Part shown: in pieces, positions 46,163-55,246 of the stretch | How positions within the stretch are numbered: position 1 is the first letter of the stretch | Layout of the letters: every line of letters begins with the position of its first letter | Assembly: GCA_963724975.1 (NCBI GenBank) | Contig: CAVRXB010000003.1 | Location: forward strand, 62,001 to 126,000 | Reading direction: 5' to 3' | Source: CAIWHR01 sp963724975 | GTDB lineage: Bacteria; Pseudomonadota; Gammaproteobacteria; Burkholderiales; Casimicrobiaceae | DNA length: 64,000 bases | Notes under the pieces: model-generated | What the model was told of the DNA's origin: nothing | Seen by the model: only the letters and a program-made list of their open reading frames with translations | The model's database searches: none | Translations under genes and position numbers: made by a program

Positions 46163-47038
46163 TCAGCCTTTCAGGCCGCTCATCACGACGGCCTGGACGA
46201 CCCAGCGCTGCAGCGTGACGAAGATGACGAGGATGGGCAGGATGCTGATCACCGCGGCGGCGGTGAGGAGGTTGTATTCGATGTAGTACATGTTGGTGAA
46301 ACTCATGAGGCCCATCGTGACCACCTTCATCTGGGGACTGTTGATCACCACCATCGGCCAGAAGAACTCGTTCCAGCTCCACAGAAACTTGATGATCAGC
46401 AACGTGGCGATGGCCGGCTTCACCGATGGGAGAATTACCAGGAAGAAGATGCGGAGCTCGCTGGCGCCGTCGATGCGCGCCGCGTCGATGTAGTCGTTCG
46501 GAATCGTCTCGATCGCCTGTCGCATCAAAAAGACACCGAAGACGCTGACCAAATCCGGGGCCACGATGCCCGCGTAGGTGTCGAGCAACCCTAGGTCGTT
46601 CATCCAGACGTAGAGCGGGACCACGACCGACTGGAATGGAACCATCAGAATCCCGACGACCGCGAGAAAGAAAAAATCACGCCCGGGGAACTGATACTTC
46701 GCAAATCCGAATCCCGCCAGCGACGACACCACGACGCTGCTCACGGCGGCGATCGACGCGACGATGGTGCTGTTGAGCAGGTAGCGCAGGAACGGTTCGC
46801 GTTTGAAGACTTCCGCGTAATTGGCGAGGTTGAGCCATTGGTCGGGGGCGATCCGAAGCGGCACGCGCTGGATCTCCGGGGCGCTCTTCAACGACGTGAT
46901 CGCCATCCAGAAGAACGGGAAGAAGACGACGATCGCCCCACAGGCGACCGCGAGCAGGATGAGCCAGCGAACGTGCCCTCGCGTGATGGCGCGCGTTTCG
47001 CGGGAAAGCGATTCGGTCGACGGCGCGATGGAGCTCAT
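46163..47038 (-). CDS. Carbohydrate ABC transporter permease (MalG type)
   Basis: 291 residues from the ATG at 47038; the longer frame to 47638 is shadow of the upstream permease gene. Six membrane helices and the EAA loop EIPNDYIDAARIDGASELRIFFLVILPSVKPA (about 185-215, ETIPNDYIDAARIDGAS). N-terminal SLKSAPEI and a final SGLKG are typical. Third gene of a binding protein-permease-permease operon. No ATPase gene follows: the integron-side genes start on the other strand. Confidence 0.92.
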   Translation of the reverse strand: MSSIAPSTESLSRETRAITRGHVRWLILLAVACGAIVVFFPFFWMAITSLKSAPEIQRVPLRIAPDQWLNLANYAEVFKREPFLRYLLNSTIVASIAAVSSVVVSSLAGFGFAKYQFPGRDFFFLAVVGILMVPFQSVVVPLYVWMNDLGLLDTYAGIVAPDLVSVFGVFLMRQAIETIPNDYIDAARIDGASELRIFFLVILPSVKPAIATLLIIKFLWSWNEFFWPMVVINSPQMKVVTMGLMSFTNMYYIEYNLLTAAAVISILPILVIFVTLQRWVVQAVVMSGLKG

Positions 47039-47058
47039 TGTCGTCCCGGGAAGCGCTT

Positions 47059-47982
47059 TCAGTACTCGACGGGCTTGCGGAAGAATCGCCATTGCAGCAA
47101 CGTCACCACCATCAGCGTGACGAAGACGAAGACCGCGATGACCGATGCGTCGCCGAACCGGAAGAATTTGAACGCCGTGTCGTAGAGCAACATGATGATG
47201 GTCTGACTCGCGCCAGCCGGTCCTCCCTGAGTCGTGGCGTACACCTGGTCGAAGATCTTGAAATTGAAGATGAGCTCGAGAATGCAGACCATGATGATCT
47301 GCGCGTTGAGCAGCGGCAGCGTAATGTATCGCAGCCGCTGGACGGAACTCGCGCCGTCCATGTTGGCCGCTTCGTAATACTCCTGCGGGATCGATTGCAG
47401 CGCGGCGAGGAAGATCATCGTGTCGAAGCCGATCCGCACCCAGACGCTCACCGCGGCGATGGATGGGAGCACCTGCGACAGACTCTGCAGCCACTTCTGC
47501 GGCGGAATTCCGACGAACGACAGTGCGTAGTTTAGAAAGCCGTAGACCGGGTCGTAGATCCATTGCCAGATGAGCGCGGCCGCGACCAGCGATGTGGCGA
47601 ACGGCAGGAAATACATCGAGGCCCAGACGTTGCGCCACTTAAGATTGGCGATCCGGTTGAGACCGAGCGCCACGGCGAGGGCGAGGATTACCGTCGTGGG
47701 GACGGAGAGCAACAGGAGGTTGACCGTGTTGCCGACGGCGGTCCAGAACCCGGGATCTGTCAGGACTTTTTCATAAAGACGCACGCCGACGAAATCCTTC
47801 ACTCCGCCCGGGGCAATCTTGTAGAACGAATACATGACCGACTGCGCGAGCGGCAGCATGAAAACGAAACCGAAGAACAGCAGCGCGGGAAGGACGAACA
47901 GAAATCCCGCCCGTTTTCGGCGATCGACGTAATTCCTGGGGAACGCGATGCGAAGCCACTGGCGCATGGTATCGACGTGCAC
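47059..47982 (-). CDS. Carbohydrate ABC transporter permease (MalF/UgpA type)
   Basis: 307 residues with six helices. GFLFVLPALLFFGFVFMLPLAQSVMYSFY at the start and the EAA loop QSIPQEYYEAANMDGASSVQRLRYITLPLL (about 205-235). QGGPAGASQTIIMLLYDTAF is the conserved region before the last helix. An ATG at 47967 (MRQWLRIAF) is an equally good start. It lies 20 bases from the second permease and 60 from the binding protein. Confidence 0.92.
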   Translation of the reverse strand: MHVDTMRQWLRIAFPRNYVDRRKRAGFLFVLPALLFFGFVFMLPLAQSVMYSFYKIAPGGVKDFVGVRLYEKVLTDPGFWTAVGNTVNLLLLSVPTTVILALAVALGLNRIANLKWRNVWASMYFLPFATSLVAAALIWQWIYDPVYGFLNYALSFVGIPPQKWLQSLSQVLPSIAAVSVWVRIGFDTMIFLAALQSIPQEYYEAANMDGASSVQRLRYITLPLLNAQIIMVCILELIFNFKIFDQVYATTQGGPAGASQTIIMLLYDTAFKFFRFGDASVIAVFVFVTLMVVTLLQWRFFRKPVEY

Positions 47983-48041
47983 GCACCGCCGGCGCCCGTG
48001 TATCGGGCTACCAGCGGTGATTTACTGGACGATGGGTAAGA

Positions 48042-49316
48042 CTAGTCCTTGAGGATGCGATCCATCCTCGCCGCCGCTTCGTCCAGCAACGGCTTCGGCT
48101 GTCCTTTGCCGAACAGAACGCCGACGACGGCTTCACCGAAGGCAGTCGCCAACTCGTTCGATTTCGGGTGGAAGTAAGTCGGCGGCACCTGCTGGGCGAG
48201 CATGTCTTTCGTGGACTGATAGTCGGGCCGCGATTTCACGTACGCGCTGTCGAGGTTCGCCGTCCACACGGGAAGTATTCCCTGCAGCTGATGATGGTCC
48301 ATGTCGTCCTTGGCATTGCTAATGAACCGCATGAACTCCCACGCCACTTGCTTGTTCGGGCTGTTCTTGTAGACGAGGTCCGTCCAGGGGAACAGCGCGC
48401 CCGCACCCGGGCATGCCTTCTCGCAAGGCAGCGCGTACACCTTGAAGTTCACGTCGGGCGCGTTCTTCTTCAACCAGCCGAAGAACCATGACTCGCGGAA
48501 GATGACCGCCGCGCGTTTCTGGCCGAAGGCATCTTCGGGATTGCCGAACGCGAGACTCGCCACATGGTCCTTGTTGACGAGATCGCCGAAGAACGTGAGC
48601 GCGGCGACCATCTGCGGGCTGTTGGCATAACCCGTCGCCTTGTCCAGATCCGGGCTCAGCATCCGCGCGCCCCAGGCGTGAGCGAATGGCAGGAACTTGT
48701 CCGTGATCCCCACCGGAGCACCCTTGCTGCGGATCGCAAAGCCGACCTGTGTGGGCTCACCGCCCTTGGGATCGGCGATCGTCAGCTTCTTCATGTCCGC
48801 CAGCCAAACGTCGAAAGTCTTGGGCGGATCGTCCGGATTGAGTCCGGCCTTCTTGAACATGTCGACGTTGATGTACATCTGCTGGAAGTTGCCGTGCTCG
48901 ATCGGAATTCCATAGCGCACGCCCTTCCACTTGCCGACCTCCACCATGTACTTCGGCAGATTCTCGTCGTAGATCTTCGCGAGATCGGCAGGCATCTTGT
49001 CGCAGAAATCGTACTGGCCGCACCATTGGTGCGTCATTCCCATGAAGATGTCGGGCGCACTGCTCTTGGCCATCAAGGCTGCCAGATACTTGGCCTCGTA
49101 GCCCTGGTACGGGATCGTAACCACTTCGACCTCGTAGCCGCTCTTCTTGGCGAATTCTTTCCCTTTGTCCGCGTACCACTTGTTGAATTCGGGGTTTTGA
49201 TCCCAGTGGGTCCACAGGACAAGTTTCCTCTGCTGCGCCGTGCTGCTGTCGGGGATCGCAAACGCAACGATCGCCGCAGCGAAAAATAAGGCGAGCCAAC
49301 CTGCACTTCGTTTCAT
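48042..49316 (-). CDS. Sugar ABC transporter substrate-binding protein
   Basis: 424 residues from the ATG at 49316, which has GGGGGAAG upstream and a clean signal peptide ending SSTAQ. Extracellular solute-binding family 1 fold: KLVLWTHWDQNPEFNKWY, MAKSSAPDIFMGMTHQW, GIPIEHGNFQQMYINVDMFKKAGLNPDDPPKTFDVW, NKQVAWEFMRFISNAKD. Binds a sugar or glycerol-phosphate-like solute in the periplasm, the precise one unknown. First gene of the operon, with a promoter at 49381-49409. Confidence 0.92.
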   Translation of the reverse strand: MKRSAGWLALFFAAAIVAFAIPDSSTAQQRKLVLWTHWDQNPEFNKWYADKGKEFAKKSGYEVEVVTIPYQGYEAKYLAALMAKSSAPDIFMGMTHQWCGQYDFCDKMPADLAKIYDENLPKYMVEVGKWKGVRYGIPIEHGNFQQMYINVDMFKKAGLNPDDPPKTFDVWLADMKKLTIADPKGGEPTQVGFAIRSKGAPVGITDKFLPFAHAWGARMLSPDLDKATGYANSPQMVAALTFFGDLVNKDHVASLAFGNPEDAFGQKRAAVIFRESWFFGWLKKNAPDVNFKVYALPCEKACPGAGALFPWTDLVYKNSPNKQVAWEFMRFISNAKDDMDHHQLQGILPVWTANLDSAYVKSRPDYQSTKDMLAQQVPPTYFHPKSNELATAFGEAVVGVLFGKGQPKPLLDEAAARMDRILKD

Positions 49317-49380
49317 GACTTCCCCCTTTGGCACCGGGAAATTGCTCGGCGCGAACCCGTCGCTTCCTGGCCGATTTGTG

Positions 49381-49409
49381 CGTTTAACAGGTCGGATTTT
49401 GCTTGTCAA
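49381..49409 (-). promoter_or_regulatory. Promoter of the sugar ABC operon
   Basis: Minus strand: perfect TTGACA (49404-49409), a 17-base spacer and TAAACG (49381-49386), 65 bases before the binding-protein start. Confidence 0.5.
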
Positions 49410-49621
49410 TGATGCGTTGCATCAGCAATGGCTCTCCGGGGCACGCGACCGGGAATGGTGATCAGACACGGCGTACTTCGTCGAAGGCGATTGACCGTGC
49501 ATGAAAGACGAATCGTCTGATTGGGCGCTCGATGTCTCTCTGGCAAAGGCCCCTGCGTGCGTGCGGGGCCGTTCGCTATCTGCGCGATACTTGTCACGCC
49601 AGGCCCCCTCGTAACTGAACG

Positions 49622-49665
49622 TTTGAGCGACCCGCCAGCCAGCCGGTGGCGGCGGGCCGCTCAAA
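49622..49665 (-). terminator. Terminator downstream of the small secreted gene
   Basis: TTTGAGCG (49622-49629) and CGCTCAAA (49658-49665) arms with an inner CCCGCC/GGCGGG stem, 33 bases after the stop of the gene at 49698-49985. The T run flanks the stem on both sides, so it may work in either direction. Confidence 0.55.
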
Positions 49666-49697
49666 TTCCGCGCTGCGATGCGGCACCCGTTACCGCC

Positions 49698-49985
49698 TCA
49701 GCCATGTTTGTTCCGCTGGCGTTCGGTAGCATGGCGCGTCGAAGCCGTGCGCTTGGCCGCGCACTTGTCGCACGGCGCTGACTTGTTCGTGTCGACCTTT
49801 TGCAAGCGATCTGATGCCGCCGAGGCAGAGTCGGATGAAGCGATTGTCCCGACGACAACAGTGTCGTTGCATTGGTTTCCCGTCGCGTCGATACCACCAT
49901 CCGCTCCGCCTGAGCAGTCGTGGGCATGGGCCGACAAGGAAAAAAGTGTTGCAGCAATAAGTGGTAGCAGAACCTTTGCTTTCAT
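49698..49985 (-). CDS. Small secreted protein
   Basis: 95 residues from the ATG at 49985; the longer frame adds a non-signal leader. Signal peptide KAKVLLPLIAATLFSLSAHAHD, cleaved near SAHA. The mature chain of about 75 residues has four Cys (HDCSGG, NQCNDT, APCDKCA) and a basic, low-complexity tail (KRTASTRHATERQRNKHG). Not recognised. AAAGGAGG precedes the start. Single gene with its own terminator. Confidence 0.65.
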   Translation of the reverse strand: MKAKVLLPLIAATLFSLSAHAHDCSGGADGGIDATGNQCNDTVVVGTIASSDSASAASDRLQKVDTNKSAPCDKCAAKRTASTRHATERQRNKHG

Positions 49986-50291
49986 GTCTTGCCTCCTTTC
50001 AACGTAGCCTGGGACGCTTCCCCGGGCAGTGCACGCAACCGGCGCGCACGGTTCCGACGATGCTCCCGTCCTACAAGCCCGTCGAGATGAACATTCCGCA
50101 TCAGAAAATGCGAAATATTCACCCAACTATTTCGTAGCGCGGGCGCGCACGCTCTGCAATCGGATCGATCTTGGCCTTGCGTATGCGCGGTACATTCACG
50201 ACCTCTCGCTCGTAAGCGCGGGTAGGATTGCCGATGTGTCGAGACGGCTATAATTCGACCTCCCGGCGATCTCACTCCTTAGGCCCTGCTG
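49986..50291. other. Divergent intergenic region
   Basis: 306 bases between two divergently transcribed genes. I see no gene, repeat or clear promoter boxes beyond the AAAGGAGG of the left gene. Confidence 0.4.
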
Positions 50292-50690
50292 ATGCCAGCC
50301 CGTAGAGCGTTACGCGAGGAACTCAAAGTGCTGAGTGGTCATGCGAAGTATTTCGCAACGACCGCGTTGGCCGTTGTTGTCCTTTCCTGCGCCTTCCGAC
50401 CCGTCCACTGGCCTTCGCTTGCCGGTGGGATGCTGGTGGGCCTCATCGGATTTGTCTGCGCGCTGGCATCGTGGCGGTGGTATCACCCGTGGATGTCGTG
50501 GGTCATTTGGGTCGTTCCGACCGCTGCCGGCTTCGGTGCGCTGATCGGCTGGTACGGGGTGAGTGGTGAAACGTCCATGGGCAACCTCTTTGGTCACGCG
50601 CTATGGAGCGGCATCGTCGTGTTCTTCGCTTTGCTATGGCTGTTGCGGGGAATGGTTCTGCGCTGGACCGCGTGGCGGCCCAACGGCTGA
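50292..50690 (+). CDS. Membrane protein of unknown function
   Basis: 132 residues with four hydrophobic segments (FATTALAVVVLSCAF, GGMLVGLIGFVCALASW, SWVIWVVPTAAGFGALIGWYGV, ALWSGIVVFFALLWLLRGMVL). No signature. Begins a long plus-strand run of small genes reaching the window end. Confidence 0.6.
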   Translation: MPARRALREELKVLSGHAKYFATTALAVVVLSCAFRPVHWPSLAGGMLVGLIGFVCALASWRWYHPWMSWVIWVVPTAAGFGALIGWYGVSGETSMGNLFGHALWSGIVVFFALLWLLRGMVLRWTAWRPNG

Positions 50691-50759
50691 CGTCTCGCTG
50701 GTACGGCCGCCGCGCCATCTGCTCCAACCCGTTTGCGCTCCGTTCGTTCAACCGTTTCG

Positions 50760-51278
50760 ATGGACGACTCGATCCGCATTCGTTCCGCCACCGAGGCTGA
50801 TTCCAGGTCGCTTCTCGAGATCTACCGCCCCTTCGTCGAGTCGAGCGCGGTCTCCTTCGAAACGCTCGCGCCCACGGTGGAGGAATTCTCGCAACGCATT
50901 CGAAAGGCTCTGGCAGGTTGGCAGTGGCTGGTTGCCGAGCAAGAAGGGCAATGCGTCGGCTACGCGTATGGGTCATCGCACCGCGAGCGCGCGGCCTACC
51001 GATGGTCGGTCGAAGTCTCGGCGTATGTCCAACCCAACTACCACCGAAAGGGCATAGGCCGTTCGCTCTACTTGAAGCTATTTGGCGATTTGGCTCACAT
51101 TGGTTTCTGCAATGCTTATGCGGGCATAACGCTGCCAAACGAAGCGAGCGTTGCGCTCCATCGTAGCGTGGGCTTCGAGTTCGTGGGTACTTTTGCAGCC
51201 GTCGGCCGCAAGTTCGGAAAGTGGCACGATGTCGCATGGCTCCAACGGCAGCTCAGAGATCGGCCCCCCTTCGAGTAG
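50760..51278 (+). CDS. Phosphinothricin-type N-acetyltransferase
   Basis: 172 residues, GNAT of the Pat/Bar/YncA group: IRIRSATEADSRSLLEIYRPFVESSAVSFET, SHRERAAYRWSVEVSAYVQPNYHRKGIGRSLY, YAGITLPNEASVALHRSVGFEFVGTFAAVGRKFGKWHDVAWLQ. All group motifs are present, including WSVEVSAYV and the acetyl-CoA loop HRKGIG. Acetylates phosphinothricin, methionine sulfoximine or related amino acids in known members. The ATG at 50760 is used; the earlier in-frame codon adds nine residues only. Confidence 0.88.
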   Translation: MDDSIRIRSATEADSRSLLEIYRPFVESSAVSFETLAPTVEEFSQRIRKALAGWQWLVAEQEGQCVGYAYGSSHRERAAYRWSVEVSAYVQPNYHRKGIGRSLYLKLFGDLAHIGFCNAYAGITLPNEASVALHRSVGFEFVGTFAAVGRKFGKWHDVAWLQRQLRDRPPFE

Positions 51279-51332
51279 CATGGCGGCAAGACTCGCTTCC
51301 TGTCACTTACACCGATGCGAAGGTCCCAATTC

Positions 51333-51869
51333 ATGAACACCGCTCTACTCATCATCGACGTGCAGAGAGCCCTGTGCTCTGGCGAGGAAGAAGCGTTTGA
51401 ATCCCGCCACGTCATCGACAGAATCAACAGCGTGGCCCGCGTCGCGCGCGACGCAGGGATGCCCGTTGTGATCATCCAGCATGAAGAAGAAAATGGCTCG
51501 CTGGAATACGGATCGGAAGGGTGGAAGCTCGATCCCGACCTCGATACCGGGCCGGAAGACATCTACGTAAGAAAGACAACGCCCGACTCGTTTCACGATA
51601 CCGACCTGCTGGACACTCTCAAGGCGCGCGGGATCAAGCAGCTCGTGATCTGCGGGCTGCAGAGCGAGTGCTGTGTCGACTCGACGACGAGACGAGCGCT
51701 TGCGTTGGGATACCCTTTAACGCTGGTTTCGGATGCCCATACGACAATGGATACCGCGGCGCTCAGGGCTCCTCAAATCTCCGCGCAGGTCAACGAGGCA
51801 TTAGCAGGTGGCGGTTTCGGACCAAGGATTCGTGTCATTCCGGCCACCGAAGTGCGAATCGAGGCCTGA
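51333..51869 (+). CDS. Isochorismatase-family cysteine hydrolase
   Basis: 178 residues from the ATG at 51333. Catalytic triad visible: Asp in LLIIDVQRAL (about 8), Lys in YVRKTTPDSF (about 82) and Cys in GLQSECCVDSTTRRAL (about 115). Hydrolyses amides or enol ethers (nicotinamidase-like). No NAD-salvage neighbour, so the substrate is open. Confidence 0.87.
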   Translation: MNTALLIIDVQRALCSGEEEAFESRHVIDRINSVARVARDAGMPVVIIQHEEENGSLEYGSEGWKLDPDLDTGPEDIYVRKTTPDSFHDTDLLDTLKARGIKQLVICGLQSECCVDSTTRRALALGYPLTLVSDAHTTMDTAALRAPQISAQVNEALAGGGFGPRIRVIPATEVRIEA

Positions 51870-51894
51870 CCCGTCCTGACGTGCAGCCGACGCG

Positions 51895-52818
51895 ATGGCA
51901 CTGCATCCCGCTCTGCAACACCTGATCGAGACCAAGCTCGCGCACGCTCAGGCACCGCAGTGGAAATTGCCGATTGCCGAAGTGCGACAAAATTTTCGTG
52001 CGCTGTGGACCGCTGACATGACCGGGCCGCCGCTGCCGGTGAATCGAGTCGAAGCTGTCTCGATCCCGACCTCCGATACGCGCATTCCTGCGCGTCTGTA
52101 CGCGCCCGAGCGGGACCGGGCCTATCCCGCTTTGGTGTATCTGCACGGCGGCGGATACGTGAAGGGCGGCCTGGACGAAAGCGATACGTTCTGCCGCAAT
52201 CTGTGCTCGCTCGCGCAGCACATCGTGATTTCCGTCGACTATCGCCTCGCGCCCGAGCATCGTTTTCCGGCTGCACTGGACGATGCGATCGCCGCCACCG
52301 CATGGGCATGCGGCCATGCAGCCGATCTCGGCGCCACGCCGGCTTCCGTGGTGATCTGCGGTGAAAGCGCGGGAGGTAATCTCGCAGCGCTCACCTGTCT
52401 ACACGCGCAATCGGACCCGCGGATCACGATCCGCCACCAGGTCTTGCTGCAACCCGTGGTCGACTTCGCGCTCACCTGTCCCTCCATTGCGATGAAGCCA
52501 ACCGAATGTCTCGTTCCGCGCGATGACCTCGCGTGGTACTACCAAACCTATGCCGGCGCAGGTCATGACGCGAAGGACCCGCGGGTGTCGCCGCTCTACG
52601 CGAATGATTTGTCGGGACTGCCGCCCGCACTGATCATCGCCGCCGAATATGACACCTTGCGCGATGAGGCCAACGCGTATGCCGAGCGGCTGAAGGCGGC
52701 GAACGTGCCTACGGTGTATTCCTGCTATCCCGGAATGATCCACGGCTTTCAGCAGATGGGAGGGCTCGTCGCGGACGCACGCGTCGCGCTCACGCAAATC
52801 GCGCGCACCCTGAATTGA
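51895..52818 (+). CDS. Alpha/beta hydrolase of the HSL (hormone-sensitive lipase) family
   Basis: 307 residues. Oxyanion loop YLHGGGYVKG (about 82-91), nucleophile GESAGGN (Ser about 157), acid in AAEYDTLRDEANAYAERL and His in GMIHGF (about 282). SVDYRLAPEHRFPAALDDA is the family hallmark. Esterase on short acyl chains. Its TGA overlaps a TTG start of the macrodomain gene. Confidence 0.9.
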   Translation: MALHPALQHLIETKLAHAQAPQWKLPIAEVRQNFRALWTADMTGPPLPVNRVEAVSIPTSDTRIPARLYAPERDRAYPALVYLHGGGYVKGGLDESDTFCRNLCSLAQHIVISVDYRLAPEHRFPAALDDAIAATAWACGHAADLGATPASVVICGESAGGNLAALTCLHAQSDPRITIRHQVLLQPVVDFALTCPSIAMKPTECLVPRDDLAWYYQTYAGAGHDAKDPRVSPLYANDLSGLPPALIIAAEYDTLRDEANAYAERLKAANVPTVYSCYPGMIHGFQQMGGLVADARVALTQIARTLN

Positions 52819-53369
52819 CCGCGCGATCCAATACCGTGTCGGCTCGCACGACGCCTGCCATCATTCGCGCTCTTCAGGGCGACATCACCACGCTTGATGT
52901 CGATGCGATCGTCAACGCCGCAAACTCCTCGCTGCTGGGCGGCGGGGGCGTCGACGGCGCCATTCATCGGGCCGCGGGTCCAGGATTGCTGGACGAGTGT
53001 CGTCGCCTCGGAGGTTGCAACACCGGCGACGCCAAGCTTACCGAGGGTTTTCGCTTGCCGGCGAAGTACGTCATTCACACGGTGGGGCCCGTCTGGCGTG
53101 GCGGTACCAGCGAGGAGCCTGACCTCCTTGCGTCCTGCTACCGATGCTCAATCGCTCTTGCGGCGGAGCATGGCATCCGCACGCTGGCGTTCCCCAGCAT
53201 CAGCACCGGCGTCTACAGCTATCCGATCGAGCCCGCCGCAAGGATCGCTGTAAATACGGTGCGCAACTGCCTGGCGGATTCAGCGTCTGTCCAAGAGGTG
53301 TTGTTCTGTTGCTTTACGGAAAACGATCTTCGCGTCTATCTACGCGTTCTCGATGAGCGAACGACCTGA
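52815..53369 (+). CDS. Macrodomain O-acetyl-ADP-ribose deacetylase
   Basis: 184 residues from a TTG overlapping the esterase stop, with a GTG at 52836 as alternative. Macrodomain signature: LQGDITTLDVDAIVNAANSSLLGGGGVDGAIHRAAG (about 19-54), GDAKLTEGFRLPAKYVIHTVGPVW, PSISTGVYSYPIEPAARIA. Removes acetyl from O-acetyl-ADP-ribose or ADP-ribose from proteins. Coupling to an esterase gene is unusual and may have no functional meaning. Confidence 0.9.
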   Translation: MTARSNTVSARTTPAIIRALQGDITTLDVDAIVNAANSSLLGGGGVDGAIHRAAGPGLLDECRRLGGCNTGDAKLTEGFRLPAKYVIHTVGPVWRGGTSEEPDLLASCYRCSIALAAEHGIRTLAFPSISTGVYSYPIEPAARIAVNTVRNCLADSASVQEVLFCCFTENDLRVYLRVLDERTT

Positions 53370-53511
53370 TCCGGCGGTGATATGACGCTACGTGCGTCGC
53401 CTTCTCGCCAGTTGTGGGCCGGTGCGCCGCCAGCAATCTCGCGTCCGAAAACGGCGAGTGACGGACCCGGAGTGCCGGTAGCATGCGCCTGTCGAATGCT
53501 TACAGGGACGA

Positions 53512-53982
53512 ATGAGCATGTTTCAACTTACCGGGCTGCCGCATGAGCAGTTCGCGCCGCTGTTCGAATTATCCGACGCGAGACTTGCCGAGTTGGGCGC
53601 CGTGCGGGTCGTCGCGGACGAAAAACCCGGCTACCCGTGCCGAGTCGGCCTCGTCGACGTCGAAGTTGGACAGACGCTGCTATTACTGCCCTACTTACAC
53701 CAGCCTGCTCTTTCTCCTTACAAGGCGTCCGGGCCGATCTATGTGCGCAAGGGCGCGAAACAGCGAACGCTTCCTGTTGGCGAGATTCCAAGCTACGTCT
53801 CCGATCGCCTGATCTCGGTTCGTGCCTATGATGGCGCGCACATCATGATCGGCGCAGAGGTACGCGACGGGTCGGAAGTCGCATCGGAAATTGAACGTCA
53901 GTTCGGAAATCCTCTTGTTTCCTACATACATCTGCACAACGCGCGGCGCGGTTGCTTCTCCTGTCTCGTCAACAGGGCATAG
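53512..53982 (+). CDS. DUF1203 family protein
   Basis: 156 residues: FQLTGLPHEQFAPLFELSDARLAELG, YPCRVGLVDVEVGQTLLLLPYLHQPALSPYKASGPIYVRKGA, SYIHLHNARRGCFSC. These blocks define DUF1203; function unknown, cytoplasmic. A GGACGA-type ribosome-binding site is weak. Alternative start at the next ATG (MFQLTG). Confidence 0.87.
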   Translation: MSMFQLTGLPHEQFAPLFELSDARLAELGAVRVVADEKPGYPCRVGLVDVEVGQTLLLLPYLHQPALSPYKASGPIYVRKGAKQRTLPVGEIPSYVSDRLISVRAYDGAHIMIGAEVRDGSEVASEIERQFGNPLVSYIHLHNARRGCFSCLVNRA

Positions 53983-54066
53983 CGAGATCGTCCGTCCCGG
54001 CGTTGCCACCCCGGGCGGACGGCGCTATTGTTCGAGGATCGGTGATCTCCGGAGTCGGGCGACCCC

Positions 54067-54537
54067 ATGGCTGTGTCCTTGCGGGAAATCACTGCTGACA
54101 GCGTCCGCCAGATAACCGATCTGGCCGTCGGAGCGGAACAGCAGCGATTCGTCGCGAGCAACGCCGTTTCGCTCGCGGAAGGATTGTTCTACGAGGAGGC
54201 GTGGTACCGCGCCATCTATCTGGACGACACGCCGGCCGGCTTCGTCATGCTCTACGATGAGTCGTTGCGATCCGTGCCACCCGCCGCGCTGCAGGTTGGC
54301 GTGTGGCGATTCATGATCGATCGCAGCTTCCAGGGTCAAGGCATCGGAGCGGCGGCCCTTGAACAAGTCATCAAACACGTCCGGAGCAAGAACCTGTTTA
54401 CGTCGCTCGCTGTCTCATACGTTCCGGGCCCCGGGTGCGCGGAGCGCTTCTATCTGCGCGCCGGTTTTCAGCACACCGGAAGGGTGGATGATGGCGAAAT
54501 CGTTCTGGAGCTCCCCCTTACGCCGAACGCGTTGTAA
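54067..54537 (+). CDS. GNAT acetyltransferase, spermidine-acetyltransferase-like
   Basis: 156 residues. VSLREITADSVRQITDL, FVASNAVSLAEGLFYEEAWYRAIYLDDTPAGFVMLYDE (the polyamine-acetyltransferase-like N-half), then VWRFMIDRSFQGQGIGAAALEQVIKHV (acetyl-CoA loop QGQGIG) and CAERFYLRAGFQHTG. Acceptor unproven. Confidence 0.85.
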   Translation: MAVSLREITADSVRQITDLAVGAEQQRFVASNAVSLAEGLFYEEAWYRAIYLDDTPAGFVMLYDESLRSVPPAALQVGVWRFMIDRSFQGQGIGAAALEQVIKHVRSKNLFTSLAVSYVPGPGCAERFYLRAGFQHTGRVDDGEIVLELPLTPNAL

Positions 54538-54657
54538 CCGCGTGGCCGAAAATGGATGCCGCGCGGGCGTGACGCTCATGTACGCCGCCATCGGAGCGCT
54601 GCCGGGTTCTGGATTACACTTTATCGGTCGGGATCTCCGCCCCGCCTGATTTCAACC

Positions 54658-55027
54658 GTGCTTGTCGCTACTTGCCACTGTGGAGCAGTTCGAGTCGAGG
54701 TTCCTCGCAAACCGAGGCGCCTGACGAGCTGCAACTGCTCCATTTGCCGTCGTTACGGCACCTTGTGGGCGTATTACAAGCTGCCGGAAGTCCGGGTCGT
54801 CGCAATGCCGTGGCGCAACACATGAATACATGTGGGGCGACAAATCGTTGAAATTCGTCCGCTGTCGCTCCTGCGGCTGCGTCACCCACTGGCAACCGGT
54901 CGAGCCCAGCCCAGACAGCAAAATGGGCGTCAACGCACGAAACTTCGATCCGGACGCGCTCGGAACCGTGCGTATCCGCCTGCTCGACGGCGCGTCGACC
55001 TGGAAATACCTTGACACTCCGGCATGA
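54658..55027 (+). pseudogene. GFA-family protein, frameshifted
   Basis: Glutathione-dependent formaldehyde-activating-type zinc protein, about 123 residues if repaired. From a GTG at 54658: ATCHCGAVRVEVPRKPRRLTSCNCSICRRYGTLWAYY, with the first Cys set. The frame then ends at a TGA at 54823-54825. One base over, RGATHEYMWGDKSLKFVRCRSCGC continues with the second Cys set to 55027. One extra base near 54800-54815 accounts for it. A lesion or a sequencing error. The stop overlaps the next ATG. Confidence 0.72.
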
Positions 55028-55230
55028 CCATGCCGAAGCGACGAACACTAATAATTATTGCGGCCGTCGCTGCTTCGTTTATCGTTCTCGCCTTCAGCAT
55101 CGTTCTTCTGGCGCAAGCAGAAGCAATAGGTTTCGAAATAGCGAAACTGATGCTCGTCGCGTTGTTGGCGATCTACATCGGGTTCGGCTTTCTCATCGCG
55201 GTTTACCGCTTGATGGACCGGCTGGAATGA
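55024..55230 (+). CDS. Small membrane protein
   Basis: 68 residues with two membrane helices (about 8-30, LIIIAAVAASFIVLAFSIVLLA, and 38-60, AKLMLVALLAIYIGFGFLIAVY). ATGA overlap with the GFA gene stop. No family. It precedes a DUF202 membrane protein by 16 bases, so the two may form one small membrane unit. Confidence 0.6.
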   Translation: MTMPKRRTLIIIAAVAASFIVLAFSIVLLAQAEAIGFEIAKLMLVALLAIYIGFGFLIAVYRLMDRLE

Positions 55231-55246
55231 ACGTTTTGCAATAGCC

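Larger units (their letters stand above)
49317..49697. other. Intergenic region upstream of the sugar transporter
   Basis: 381 bases with no credible gene. It contains the transporter promoter (49381-49409), a GGCCCC/GGGGCC hairpin (49548-49570) and the terminator at 49622-49665 for the small secreted gene. Confidence 0.5.

Noticed and set aside
46300..47535. Plus-strand frames opposite the sugar permeases
   Set aside because: Antisense shadows of two membrane proteins with conserved EAA loops.
50676..50760. GCCCAAC...GCTGACGTCTCGCTGGTACGG resembling an attC left half
   Set aside because: No R' core or right arm follows and the first part is coding; similarity is not better than expected in GC-rich sequence.
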